DNA from: Linnemannia elongata
Taxonomy: Eukaryota; Mortierellomycota; Mortierellomycetes; Mortierellales; Mortierellaceae
Assembly (NCBI GenBank): GCA_036320915.1
Contig: JAXBDG010000001.1
Location: 3,990,001-4,054,000, forward strand
Reading direction: 5' to 3'
Length of the DNA: 64,000 bases
Within the stretch, counting starts at the first letter, position 1, and the number at the start of each line of letters is the position of its first letter. The position numbers and the translations under genes are program-made. Under the pieces are notes generated by a model. The model had not been told where the DNA came from and did not search any database. It saw only the letters and a program-made list of their open reading frames with translations. This document shows, one piece after another, positions 33,082 to 42,833 of the stretch.

Positions 33082-35418
33082 ATGCAGAAACTTGACTCAA
33101 GGTCTGCGCAATCAACAATAGCACCAGCACGACCCAACAAAGCTTCAACACCAACACAACGAACAGAATCTACCACAGCAACAACTAAACTCACTGCTCA
33201 GACAACATCAACAACACTTTTACCACCCTCTTCTACATCACCTTCAACACCAAACTCAGGAACAGGGCCAATGCCGCCTGTGACGAGAAACCAGGCCACC
33301 TGGGAGAGAGTCCTATTGATGCCAGAACTCGCATTTGAACTACAATGCTTTCTGGACCGCTCCCACCTCGCAGACGCCTCTCGAGTCTGTCAGACATGGC
33401 ACCACGTCTGGACGCCATTCCTATGGAAACATCTCTCCCTCCCTCGACCTCGACCTCGTCCCCTTGCACCCTTTTCTTCATCACATTCTTCGTCAGCATC
33501 GTCCAAATCAACAAAAACAACGGCACTTTCACAGCGCCGACACTCTTACAGGACCTCAATAAGCGACAACTGCGACAACAACCATGAAGAGTTTGCATAC
33601 ACTCTCTCGCCCGCCTGTCTTGCACCCTTTGGACATCTTGTCATGCGACTCGACGCTTCCTGGCTGTCTATCCCAGAGTTACTCCGCATCTCGACTTACT
33701 GCCTCCAGTTGCGAGCCCTCAAGTTGTCGGATTGCCCTTTACCGACCAAGGCTCTCTCCACCCTCCTTCAGTCCCTGAAGCGATTGAGTCGATTGTCGCT
33801 GGACATTCCCCTGCACGATTATTCGGCAGATGAAGCACAGGGCGATGATGACGAAGGTGCAGCGGAGGCAGAGCACAGAGACGAAGACGAGAGGACAAGG
33901 GGTCGCATTTTCCATAGGGATGAATTGGGAGAAAACGAAATCATGAAGGCCGTCGAGATCTATGCTTCGTCGGAAACACTGGAGTATCTGGAATTGACAT
34001 TCCAGACATCGGTCCGGATTTCGGTCAAGGCGATTTGTTCGTTGTTGAGACACCAGCGCAGCTTGAGGACGTTCAAGCTGGTAGATGCCGATATTGAGGA
34101 TCCGCAGGCCTCTCGACGACGAGGCCCAAAGATGAAAAAGAAGAAGGACAAAGGCGATCATCGGAAACAAGGAGGTCGACGCGGTGACCGGAGCCACCAG
34201 GGAAACAACAGCAGCGGAGAGGCGTCAAGCGTAGCGATCGCATCCTCAGGAACAGGCACAATGGTAACGGGATCGTCATCAGCATCATCAATGGCATCAC
34301 CAGGATCATCATCTCCCTCACTACCACCCTCACCCTCACCATCACCGTCACTGTGCCCATCGATCTCGGACTATGATGATAGCGGCGACGGAGGCACAGA
34401 GTCACCACCGCCAGAAGGAAAAGAAACCAAGACAACGTTTGGCCTTCACTTCTTTTCAATCTCCAGCTCGCACGCTTCCGACAGCAGCTTGACCCACATT
34501 CTGGAACGCTGTCCAAAACTACGAGCACTACATCTCCACTCGTGCGACACAATCACAGATCAGTCCCTTCAGTCCGTCGTCCAACATTGCCCGCAACTCG
34601 AGAGCATCTCCCTCTCCAGCTGTAAAGGCCTCACCACCCAGGGGTTGAACCAATTCTTCAGCGCGAAGGGGGGAAAGGCAGTGGAACCCCTGGCATCAGT
34701 ATCGGCAGGAGCAGTAGCAGGCTCGCCACTGGTCCATGTCCACCTCTGTGACCTCGCGGCGCTCCACGATGAGACGTTGGAGATTTTGGCCGTATGTCAT
34801 GGAGGTTCACTTGTGAAACTGGCGATTTATTTCTGTGCGTTCGTAACCGACAGAGGGGTGATAGCGCTTTTGACGACTTGCTCGCGGTTGAGGGTGTTTG
34901 GACTCCAGGCGTATGGGATGACGCCTGCGATCTTTGAGAAGCCCTGGGGCAGTTCCAGGACGATTGAGCAGTTGGATCTCCAAGGGGTCTTCAAGAAGGT
35001 TATTCTGGACCCTACAGGGGCGGCGGCGGCCAATAATTTCTCGGCCGTGGCCATGTGGCGGGATCATCAAGCCCGGATCGATGGGTTTGAGATCACCAAA
35101 GCCCGACTTGTCACTCTGGATCGACTAAAGAACTTGCGTCTGGCTGCGGGAGGGATCGGAAAAGAAGTTTTGAGCGGGTTTTCGAACCCACACCAACGCA
35201 TCGAGGTGCTGCATCTATATGGGCTTCAAAGTACGCAGGTCGATACTTTACCCTGGACGGCTATCAGGACCTGTTACCCGCACTTGAGACAGGTCTACTG
35301 TGGCGTGATTGGGGTCATTCGAAAGAGTATCCGGGAAGAGTTGGTGCGGTTGAATGTCGAGCTCTTGGCGTCATCAAGTATCCCTGACCTGGCATTTGAG
35401 AACAACTTCGATGATTAA
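33082..35418 (+). CDS. F-box protein with leucine-rich repeats
   Basis: Single exon, 778 aa. The frame is open upstream to 32941, but the ATG at 33082 has the better context (CAACCATGC) and the upstream part looks like leader. A Thr/Ser/Pro-rich N-terminus (1-65) is followed by an F-box at about 79-118 (LMPELAFELQCFLDRSHLADASRVCQTWHHVWTPFLW, shown here in part as the visible consensus). LRR-like units appear at about 200-260 and 470-700 (LRALHLHSCDTITDQSL, LESISLSSCKGLTTQGL). They are separated by a long insert with a Lys-rich patch (KMKKKKDKGDHRK) and Ser/Pro repeats (SPSPSPS). It is probably an SCF substrate receptor; the substrate is unknown. A T27 run follows the stop at 35484-35510. Confidence 0.85.
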   Translation: MQKLDSRSAQSTIAPARPNKASTPTQRTESTTATTKLTAQTTSTTLLPPSSTSPSTPNSGTGPMPPVTRNQATWERVLLMPELAFELQCFLDRSHLADASRVCQTWHHVWTPFLWKHLSLPRPRPRPLAPFSSSHSSSASSKSTKTTALSQRRHSYRTSISDNCDNNHEEFAYTLSPACLAPFGHLVMRLDASWLSIPELLRISTYCLQLRALKLSDCPLPTKALSTLLQSLKRLSRLSLDIPLHDYSADEAQGDDDEGAAEAEHRDEDERTRGRIFHRDELGENEIMKAVEIYASSETLEYLELTFQTSVRISVKAICSLLRHQRSLRTFKLVDADIEDPQASRRRGPKMKKKKDKGDHRKQGGRRGDRSHQGNNSSGEASSVAIASSGTGTMVTGSSSASSMASPGSSSPSLPPSPSPSPSLCPSISDYDDSGDGGTESPPPEGKETKTTFGLHFFSISSSHASDSSLTHILERCPKLRALHLHSCDTITDQSLQSVVQHCPQLESISLSSCKGLTTQGLNQFFSAKGGKAVEPLASVSAGAVAGSPLVHVHLCDLAALHDETLEILAVCHGGSLVKLAIYFCAFVTDRGVIALLTTCSRLRVFGLQAYGMTPAIFEKPWGSSRTIEQLDLQGVFKKVILDPTGAAAANNFSAVAMWRDHQARIDGFEITKARLVTLDRLKNLRLAAGGIGKEVLSGFSNPHQRIEVLHLYGLQSTQVDTLPWTAIRTCYPHLRQVYCGVIGVIRKSIREELVRLNVELLASSSIPDLAFENNFDD

Positions 35419-35483
35419 GGCCAAGAGGTGTGTTTTAAAGAGTCCACAAGAGGGGCAGTGCAGTGCATACTCGATTATTATTA

Positions 35484-35510
35484 TTTTTTTTTTTTTTTTT
35501 TTTTTTTTTT
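35484..35510 (+). repeat. T27 homopolymer between convergent 3' ends
   Basis: An uninterrupted T run lies between the stop of the F-box/LRR gene and the 3' end of NBS1, whose genes converge here. Confidence 0.9.
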
Positions 35511-35570
35511 CACAGTTAATTAAACGATTTTGTGCATGGTATCTATAAGCGATGCTGTTCCTTCTTTTAT

Positions 35571-38500
35571 TCATTCATCCGCCAAAAGCCTCTGAAGATC
35601 TTCTCTTTCCCGCTGCTTCTCGCTGACTTTCCGGCGTGGCACTGGAACCAGGACGTCAGGCACTTCAGGTTCCCTCTTCAAGTATGTTGCAACTACGTCG
35701 TACGAAACAATAGACCAAAATTAGAGTTCAGTTTTCTCGTGTAGATGTTAATAAGACGTAGATGAACGGCGCAATTGCGAGAAAACTTACTCTTCTTTGC
35801 AGTAGCCTCCTGTTTCGGGACCAATTCACCGTCCAGTGTGAGCTGCATAGGTTCCCGAGGCTCCACTTTCACTCCCGGTAGCTTAGACTATTGAAAAAAG
35901 CACTATTAATATGCATACCCATATACTACGCAATTTACATCCAAAAACACTGCCCAAGGAGCTATAAGTTACCTTGCGGAAGGCCTTAAAGTTGGGCACG
36001 TTCTTCCATTTCTCCTGCATGTCCAAACTAGGTCCCGCAAAGTTCTTGAAATTCGGCATCTTCTTCCACCGATCCGGCCAGTCCTTTTGATCCGCCTCGT
36101 CCAAAATCTGCACATCATCATCACACAAGGACGATCTTTCCCGAGGCTCTGTTGCTTTCGATCCTTGACCTTGTTGATCTTGCTGCCGTTCCAGCATCTT
36201 GCGTCGCTTACTCTTGATATTGAGCGCCGCGCTTTTTTCCCACTGCATCACCTTGTCGGAATCGCCCTTAGTTTGTGCCGGCAGCCGCTTCCATCGCTCC
36301 TGATCCTCCATGTTTTGGATCTGGCGTTCCAGCTTGATATCCAGATTCAGTGCAACCATATCGTCTCGGATCGCGTCAAAGGACGTTGGCTTCTTCTTCT
36401 TTCCTGCTGCTGCTCCGCGGGAGGAAGTTGCAGAGAGTTGAGACGAGGAGTAAGATTCCTTGACTGGGTACGAGAACAATTCTTCTTTGATCTTGTCGTC
36501 GCTCTTCTTGTCCGTTGTTTCAGCCATCTCTGTCTCGTCATGGCTTGAAGGGTCAGATTCCTTGGCAGTATTCGACCGCGTTTCATCTACCTCGTCATCA
36601 TCGAACATGGTATTCATCAGCTTGGACTTGCCCTTGCCTCTCGCTGCCGGTATTGCGCTGCCGCTAGAGGTGGAGGTGCTTGTATGCTTTGCTTCTCTTG
36701 ACGCTGGGTCGCCTGCCCTGACTGAATTCTTGTTGGGGGAAGATTGACGCGTTGTACGTTTATGGGACATTTCTTGCTCAAGATCGACATCACCCGGGTC
36801 AGGCCAAGCGACAGGGACAGGGATCTGCAGGCTAGAGGATTGTTTAGTCGCCTTTCCCGCAGGTGTCGGGAGAGCCTGCACTGGGGTATTGTTAGAGTTG
36901 CTAGGAGAGTCCGCCACGTGAGCATCCTCCTCGTCATCCAGCCCATCAAAGAAAAGCGCCATCCGGTCCGTCTTGACCTTCTTCTTCACCGGCTTCTCTA
37001 CTGCATTCGCCTTGGTCTGTTGGGGCGGAGGAGGAGCAGGCCGAGCTTGTGACGAAAAAACTGGTCCTGCAGTGATCGGATCCTTGCGAACTGATCTCCT
37101 GGGTGGCGCCATCAATTGCGAAAGATCAAAGGAGCCAGCTGTCGTCTCCTCAGCTTCATCCAGAAACAAAGGTGAATCCTTGCCATCTTCTACATTCGAG
37201 GCGGCGCGAGAGGGAGTGGGTCTCACAAACGACTGCGTACTCGCTGCAGATCCAGCAAACTGTGAAAAGGGGGTCTGGACGCTAGCAAAAGTAGGTACCA
37301 TGGCCAGAGCTGGCAGCTCCTCGTGGTATTTTGGGTTGCAGTACATGTCTGTTGATGCATAGGCAAGCGCCGACCCGATCTCCACTTCCTGCACCCATCT
37401 GTAGCCCATCCTAATGAATAAAATGGAGAACGCCAACGTTAGACGATTATCCTCAAAGCAGGGTAAGTCTACAAGAGCATATGGCGGAATGCGTGCTTAC
37501 TTTTTCAAGACACTGGACGTATTAGAGAAAACTGGATCCGTATCAACGTCCGCATCAGGCTTCAGGAAAACAGGAATCAAAGTCTTGGACAAGCACTCCA
37601 TGATCTTTTTTTGTGCACTACCCGGTTCTTCCTGCGACCACTCTCCTCCTGCGCACCGAATCACTTGAGCAAGATTTTGATACTATCATACAAATGGGAA
37701 ATGAATTGAAATGTCGGTTAGCTTCCAGATGGATATCTAATAAAGAAAATAGGTTGTAGCACTGACATTGTAAATTGAGCGCACCTTTGGCCTTGTAAGA
37801 GAAATAAAGCGATAGTCCTTGAAAAGCGTCTTGCGGAAGAAATTTGGCGCCCACTGGATGTTTGCGTCCTCGTATCCTGTCGGAGTTGGTGCAGGGTGAT
37901 CTACCTCAATCAGCCGTGCTTCCGTTTGGCCTTTGGTCTCCCACGACTCTTGAAAGATCCTTAGCTGCTTCTTGAACCATGTCGAGTCGACCATGTATCC
38001 TCCCTCTGCAAGAGCCAAAAATATCCTCTGAGAGACCTTGTTGTTTCCAATAACCACATGTGTTGAAACTCCTGGAACCCACGACTCTTCCACCTTGACA
38101 TCTACAACGATGGAAATGATTTAAGTTGAACATACGTGTGCGGGCTAAATTACATATAAGAGAGTAATCCTTGCAAACGTAATATGACTTACCCATCTCA
38201 GCTGCCATTTCAACGATGCCAACTTTGGATTGAACATTGAGGCCTACAGAGCAGATGCTCCAGTCGACCCTTTCCAGCCTAAAGTTAGTCTTGTCGCCAA
38301 TGTTCACATCCACCCATCCGCCATATCCGCGTCCAGCAACATGCCGTTGATCTTGAGTCGTCCAGAGGTGATTTTCGTCAATGATAACCTCGATATCCTT
38401 GCCGGCTTCGATCCGCGTATTGTTAATTGCTACTCCGGATTTCGAGTCCAAATCTCTGATCGTCAGTTTTGTGTGCTCTCCCCGTACTTTCTAACATATG

Positions 38501-38994
38501 CAAAGCGACAAAAGTGTTCTTGGTCAGTTTTGATTTTACTCGCGTTTGTGAAATAGTACACGTGCAGTCAAAGCGAAGAGACTTACCACACTGTTCAGGG
38601 ATGGCTTGGAGGTGGATATAACAACATGCCGTCTGCTGACAGACCGATCCTCGCCTGCGAGGTTCAGGACATCGCCTATTCATTCAACAGGGACGCGTCA
38701 GGCAGCTGTTAGTGTACATTTCTTCCTTTTGCCACCAAAACTATACCTCAAAAAAAAAGTTAGCACCTAACAAGCTCCTGCCTACCTGCTACTTGTCTTC
38801 CGATGGTCACTGTCATTTCTGGCTTGAGCCAAATTCGAAGACCTATGGCATTGCACCGTGGACGTGTCGGAGTTGACTGTGTGAGTTTTGTGGTCCCTGA
38901 ATGCGGTGTGTTGCATTCTTTTCAAAGGTGGCAGCATGGTTTAAATGCGAGTACTATACCTGCATTCTGTTCCTGTCCAACAAGAAACCACATG
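35571..38994 (-). CDS. NBS1: NBS1/nibrin, MRN-complex subunit
   Basis: Nine exons complement(35571..35692, 35791..35887, 35973..37410, 37501..37682, 37785..38101, 38193..38490, 38587..38675, 38786..38842, 38961..38994), 877 aa, every phase consistent. The start MWFLVGQE is followed by TVTIGRQVAG and SVSRRHVVIS...LDSKSGVAINNTRI, an FHA domain (about 20-115). WSICSVGLNVQSK and AEGGYMVDSTWFK open BRCT1 and BRCT2 (about 150-380). A long charged, disordered region ends in NFKNFAGPSLD and NFKAFRKSKLPGVKVEPREP, the MRE11-binding type of motif, and then QLTLDGELVPKQEATAKK and a basic/acidic tail. NBS1 recruits MRE11-RAD50 and ATM/Tel1 to DNA double-strand breaks in the nucleus. Its promoter has been displaced by the transposon at 39196. 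Confidence 0.92.
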
Positions 38995-39188
38995 GAGAAG
39001 TAAGAAGGAGTGCGATTGCGAGTACTGAGTTCTGTCCGGTTAAGTGAGCAGCTTCTGGATGTGTTGTCGACAGGGAGTGATGATCGCGAGGACAGGAGAG
39101 CGGTAAGAAAGGTTGGAAAGAAGGAGTTAAAGACGATTGTTTCTGTTTTTTCACCATGTGAACTCTGTACGCCACCATTTCCGGCGAC

Positions 39189-39195
39189 CGTGACT
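39189..39195 (+). repeat. target-site duplication, left copy (CGTGACT)
   Basis: Seven bases directly outside the left end of the transposon, repeated directly outside the right end (47246-47252). Confidence 0.8.
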
Positions 39196-39216
39196 GGACG
39201 CTGTGATACCCAACCA

Positions 39217-39253
39217 CCTCTGGAGTGAGTGACGCAGTCACACTCTCCAGAGG
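39217..39253. other. subterminal hairpin 1
   Basis: CCTCTGGA (39217-39224) pairs with TCCAGAGG (39246-39253), and inner GAGTG/GTGAC parts pair further. It lies 22 bp inside the transposon end and is mirrored near the right end at 47188-47224. A candidate transposase-binding or cleavage-assisting structure (inference). Confidence 0.55.
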
Positions 39254-39313
39254 GGCTGGGCGAAAATCTCACCTTCACCCTTGAAGCATCGTTAGTGTCA
39301 ACATTTCCTAAAA

Positions 39314-39387
39314 AGGATAGAGGGTTTACATGGGCGTAGAAGTCTAAAATAAACAGTGGTTCTGCGCCTGTGTAAACCCTCTGTCCT
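39314..39387. other. subterminal hairpin 2
   Basis: Arms AGGATAGAGGGTTTACA and TGTAAACCCTCTGTCCT (16 of 17 paired) continue inward through GGCG-AGAA/TTCT-CGCC to about 28 bp each, with an 18-base A-rich loop. Mirrored at 47054-47127. Confidence 0.6.
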
Positions 39388-39911
39388 CAGATGCTCAATT
39401 TCACATCGCGCAATTCTCTTTCATTCACTCTCTCCGTACCCGTCTCTTGTCTTATACCCATCCTGCGACGCTGTGGACCACGACTGCACCATGACAGAGA
39501 GCGGACATCAGAGGTATAGCAGCCCATACCCACCCAAGCTCCATCGTCGGGTGTACCTTCATCAGTAGCAGGAACAGGAGCTGATTGTCATCTTTTTGTT
39601 GTTGTTTTTTGTTTTTTATTTTTTTATTTTTTTTTTCTTTCACCTTTATCCTCCTCCTCCATTCGGGATGACTTCGCTCTAGCGATGATACGCCAGGCCA
39701 GTCTTGCCAAAAGGCCCCGGCTACGCCGAAAGCGACTAGAACGACAAAACCGCCACGAACGCCAACAACAGCAGGAACGCCAAGAAGCCGTGCCTCCAAG
39801 GTACACCTTGATGCCGTGTACATCCTGACTTTTGTTCTTGTCACCAAGATCGTGTTTTCTAATTTGATGCCCTTTGGCACCTTCAATACTCGATAGCTTC
39901 AATTGCCAGGG

Positions 39912-42706
39912 ATGGGCAGTTTCAACTACATCGGACCCACCGTTGTGCAATCGCCAGGTGTGGACGTCGAAGTGAGTACCTGCCGGTGGTTGCTAGAAAG
40001 GCGATAATCTGCTTCGCGAGCGCATGTCTAACCAATTCTTGATGTATTATGTTTTTTTTCTTATAGAATACCACCACCAATGACGCTGCTGGAGGCTCAC
40101 TCTCGCCTTTTAGACCTCATCTTGCAGCCTCTGTCTCCGTGACACCATCAACGACCGCACAACCTCCCGTGTGGGACTGCCCTGCACAAGGATCGACACC
40201 CAATCCATTTATCTCTGCGTCTGCTGCACCACTAAATGATTTCAGTGCTCGCTTGGCAATGGCACGAATGACATCTTCGGCATCTTCGACAGCACCGCCA
40301 ACCTCACCAGCAACACCATTGTCGTCATCTGCCAGATTGAAATTCACGTCAAGAAGTTCTAAACTTACGCCAGCAGGATCTGCACGTTCGCCTGCACGGC
40401 TGGCGTATACTCCAGCGCGAATGGCAGCACGACTTCGATTTTCGCCAGGTGAATTGGCGCTCACACCAACACGGGTTGCGCTCTGGTACTCTCCTGAAGG
40501 CGCGCCCAAGCCGTCCCCGCTTTCATACTCACCTATGGCATCGTCCCCCTCATTGTCTGCATGCTCGCCTCTGCGCTTTATGTCATCGCCAACAACTGCC
40601 ACACTCAAACAAGCTTTAGCATTGGAAGCACAGGAATGCCACACATTTGGAATGGCTTTGGTAAATACTCGCAATATTTTCCTAGCCTTTTGCCCTCGTT
40701 CGTTTTCAGTCGTTTCCCATTCACGTCATATCTAGCGTTACTTTTTTTATTTCTAGGACCCGCAAGACCTAAAAGAACAATTCCGCAGGGACGCCATTGA
40801 GCGCTCCCTGTTATATTTCGAATATGCGCCCAAGGAGGAGCAGCTTCAAGTGGTTGAGCATGTGGCAGAGCAGAAGGATTGCGTGCTGCTTGCTCCTTGC
40901 GGATGGGGTAAGACACTGGCGTACTTCCTCCCGATGGTGATATTCAAGCACAGCATCACTGTCATCATTTCGCCACTGATAGCTCTGATTGAAGAGCAAA
41001 TGCAAGTACGTCACTCCAACCAAAACGTTTGGATTGTTAACGAAGCTGCCATAAATAAGAGTTCACATGTCCTGATACACCTGTATTGATGCGTATTTTA
41101 CTCCGCTGTATAGAAACTAGATGAATACCGTATTCCCAACATCTTTTTTACCAGCGAAAGGAATAACAGATTCCTTGACGACGATGCTATTTCACAGATG
41201 TTGGATGGCCACTACAGGGCTGTGTTCATGACCCCCGAACTGTATTTTGGATCCGGCAGCATGTCAAAGAAGGCGCAGAAGCTGTGGAGCATGGATAAAT
41301 GGAAAGCCCGCCTCCTCTGCATCGTGGTGGATGAGCTCCATTGCGTGGAGAGGTGGGGCATGACGCAGACTGGAAAGGAAGCCTTTCGGCCAGAGTACTC
41401 CCTACTTGGCCAGCTTCGGTGCCAAGCCCCCCAGGTGCCAATTGTTGGACTCACTGCTACGCTCACAGATGATCAGGAGGCCAAGGTTAAGAGATCTCTG
41501 TTTCAGTACAAAGATGGCGAGCCGCTGAAGATTATCAAGGTGGACGACTTGCGCGACAACCTCAGCTTTGAGGTACAGATTTTCCAGGGCCAGCATCGCA
41601 GCCGAAACCTAGCATCTTTGTTGGACGACGGTCCCAAGAAGAAGACATTGGTCTACTTTGACTCGATTGCGGCTCTCCGAAGCGTCCAGGACGAGCTGGT
41701 GAAGTTGAGGCCTGGCCTAAAGATTGGAGCCTATTACTCGACCCTCCGTGCCGGGCACAAGCAAGATACGATGAGTGAGTTTAAGGACGGCAAGATTAAT
41801 GTCTTACTGGCTACCGATGCAGCAGGCATGGGGTGTGACATCCCCGATGTGACGCATGTTATTCAGTACGAGTAAGTTGATATTAACCAATGAAAATGGT
41901 GATGCAAACGAATACAGATTGGGAAGGAAATGAATGTCTTTCTCAATTCTCAGCCTTCGTTTCTACCGCATAGCCTACCCTTGGACTTGACAAGCCTGGT
42001 GCAGAGGTTTGGGCGTGCAGCACGTAATCCACTACTGGTGAAGCGCGGCATTGTCACGCTATTGGCCCCGCCAATCACGAGTAGCAAGTATATCAAGAGG
42101 CCCGATCTAAAGGAGCTGGTTCGAACCGCGAAGGACAAGGACGCGAGACACTGTTGCTGGGAGCTAATAGCCAAGCGCTTCAATATCACGCGCAAATGCA
42201 ATCAGTTGTGTGAGGGCTGCACCGGGGCCACGTTTTCTGCCAAGTTCCCTATTTGTCTACCTCCTGCACCGATCAAAATACCAACAGAGAAACGCACGGA
42301 TGAGGAGAAACAAGTGGGGAGGCGGAAGTTTCTAGAATGGAGGAAGAAGACATACAAGAAGTGGGCTGGCGAAGACGAACCCATGACTGATGGGGAGACA
42401 TGGATCCTACCAGACAGTGCGGTCGACAAATTGTGCGAGAGACTTTCTCACGCAACAACTGCCAAGGGTGTGCGAGACCTTGCTCGCATTTGTGGGTGGC
42501 GGGTAATGGAGGAGTACTACTTCGACGAGGTCGCCCAGGTCGCCATCGCGGCCCTCGACGAGACAAAGGGCATTCTCAACAACCCAAATGTATTGGAGCA
42601 GGCAGGTGACAGCTCGGACGATCGGACGAAAGGCGCATCAGGGTCAGCGGCAACATCTGGCATGGATCCAATCCATCAACTCCTTAGAGCGGCGGCCTAC
42701 ATTTGA
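39912..42706 (+). CDS. transposon-encoded RecQ-like DNA helicase
   Basis: Five exons join(39912..39971, 40067..40660, 40757..41005, 41114..41871, 41974..42706), 797 aa. Residues 1-63 are encoded by the left TIR (MGSFNYIGPTVVQSPGVDVE, then NTTTNDAAGGSLSPFRP...VWDCPAQGS). A Ser/Ala/Pro-rich linker with repeated S/T-P-A-R motifs follows to about 218. The SF2 helicase core has EYAPKEEQLQVV, Walker A APCGWGKT, a motif Ia-like VIISPLIALIEEQMQ, DEAH-box DELHCVERWG, motif III GLTATLT, motif IV KTLVYFDS, motif V LLATDAAGMGCDIPD and motif VI LVQRFGRAAR. A zinc-type Cys cluster (HCCWELIAKRF...CNQLCEGC) follows, as in RecQ proteins. For exon 5, the acceptor CCGCATAG is the only nearby AG that keeps frame (DLPLDLTSLVQRFGR). 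Probably assists excision or repair of the element. Confidence 0.87.
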
Positions 42707-42833
42707 TTGATTGATTTTTTTCTTTTTATTTCGATGGCTACGAGAAAATAAACTAGCCGATATGCTACACCAGTTTACTACCCACTCGTGTCATAATCTC
42801 TCCCTGTTCCTTTTCTTTCACTCTTTCCTTGTC

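Larger units (their letters stand above)
39196..40194 (+). repeat. left terminal inverted repeat, 999 bp, with promoter and coding exons
   Basis: Mirror position p corresponds to 86441 minus p in the right TIR. It holds subterminal hairpins, about 550 bp of leader or promoter, exon 1 (39912-39971), an intron, and the first 128 nt of exon 2 of the helicase gene. Identity ends inside a Ser codon (GGATC|G versus GGATC|C). Confidence 0.9.

Noticed and set aside
39452..39886. 144-aa frame inside the TIRs (also mirrored at 46555-46989) as a third transposon gene
   Set aside because: It runs antisense to the leader of the shared first exon, crosses low-complexity A/T and K/Q-rich sequence, and has no ATG in good context or recognisable motif. 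Its identity in both TIRs follows simply from TIR identity.
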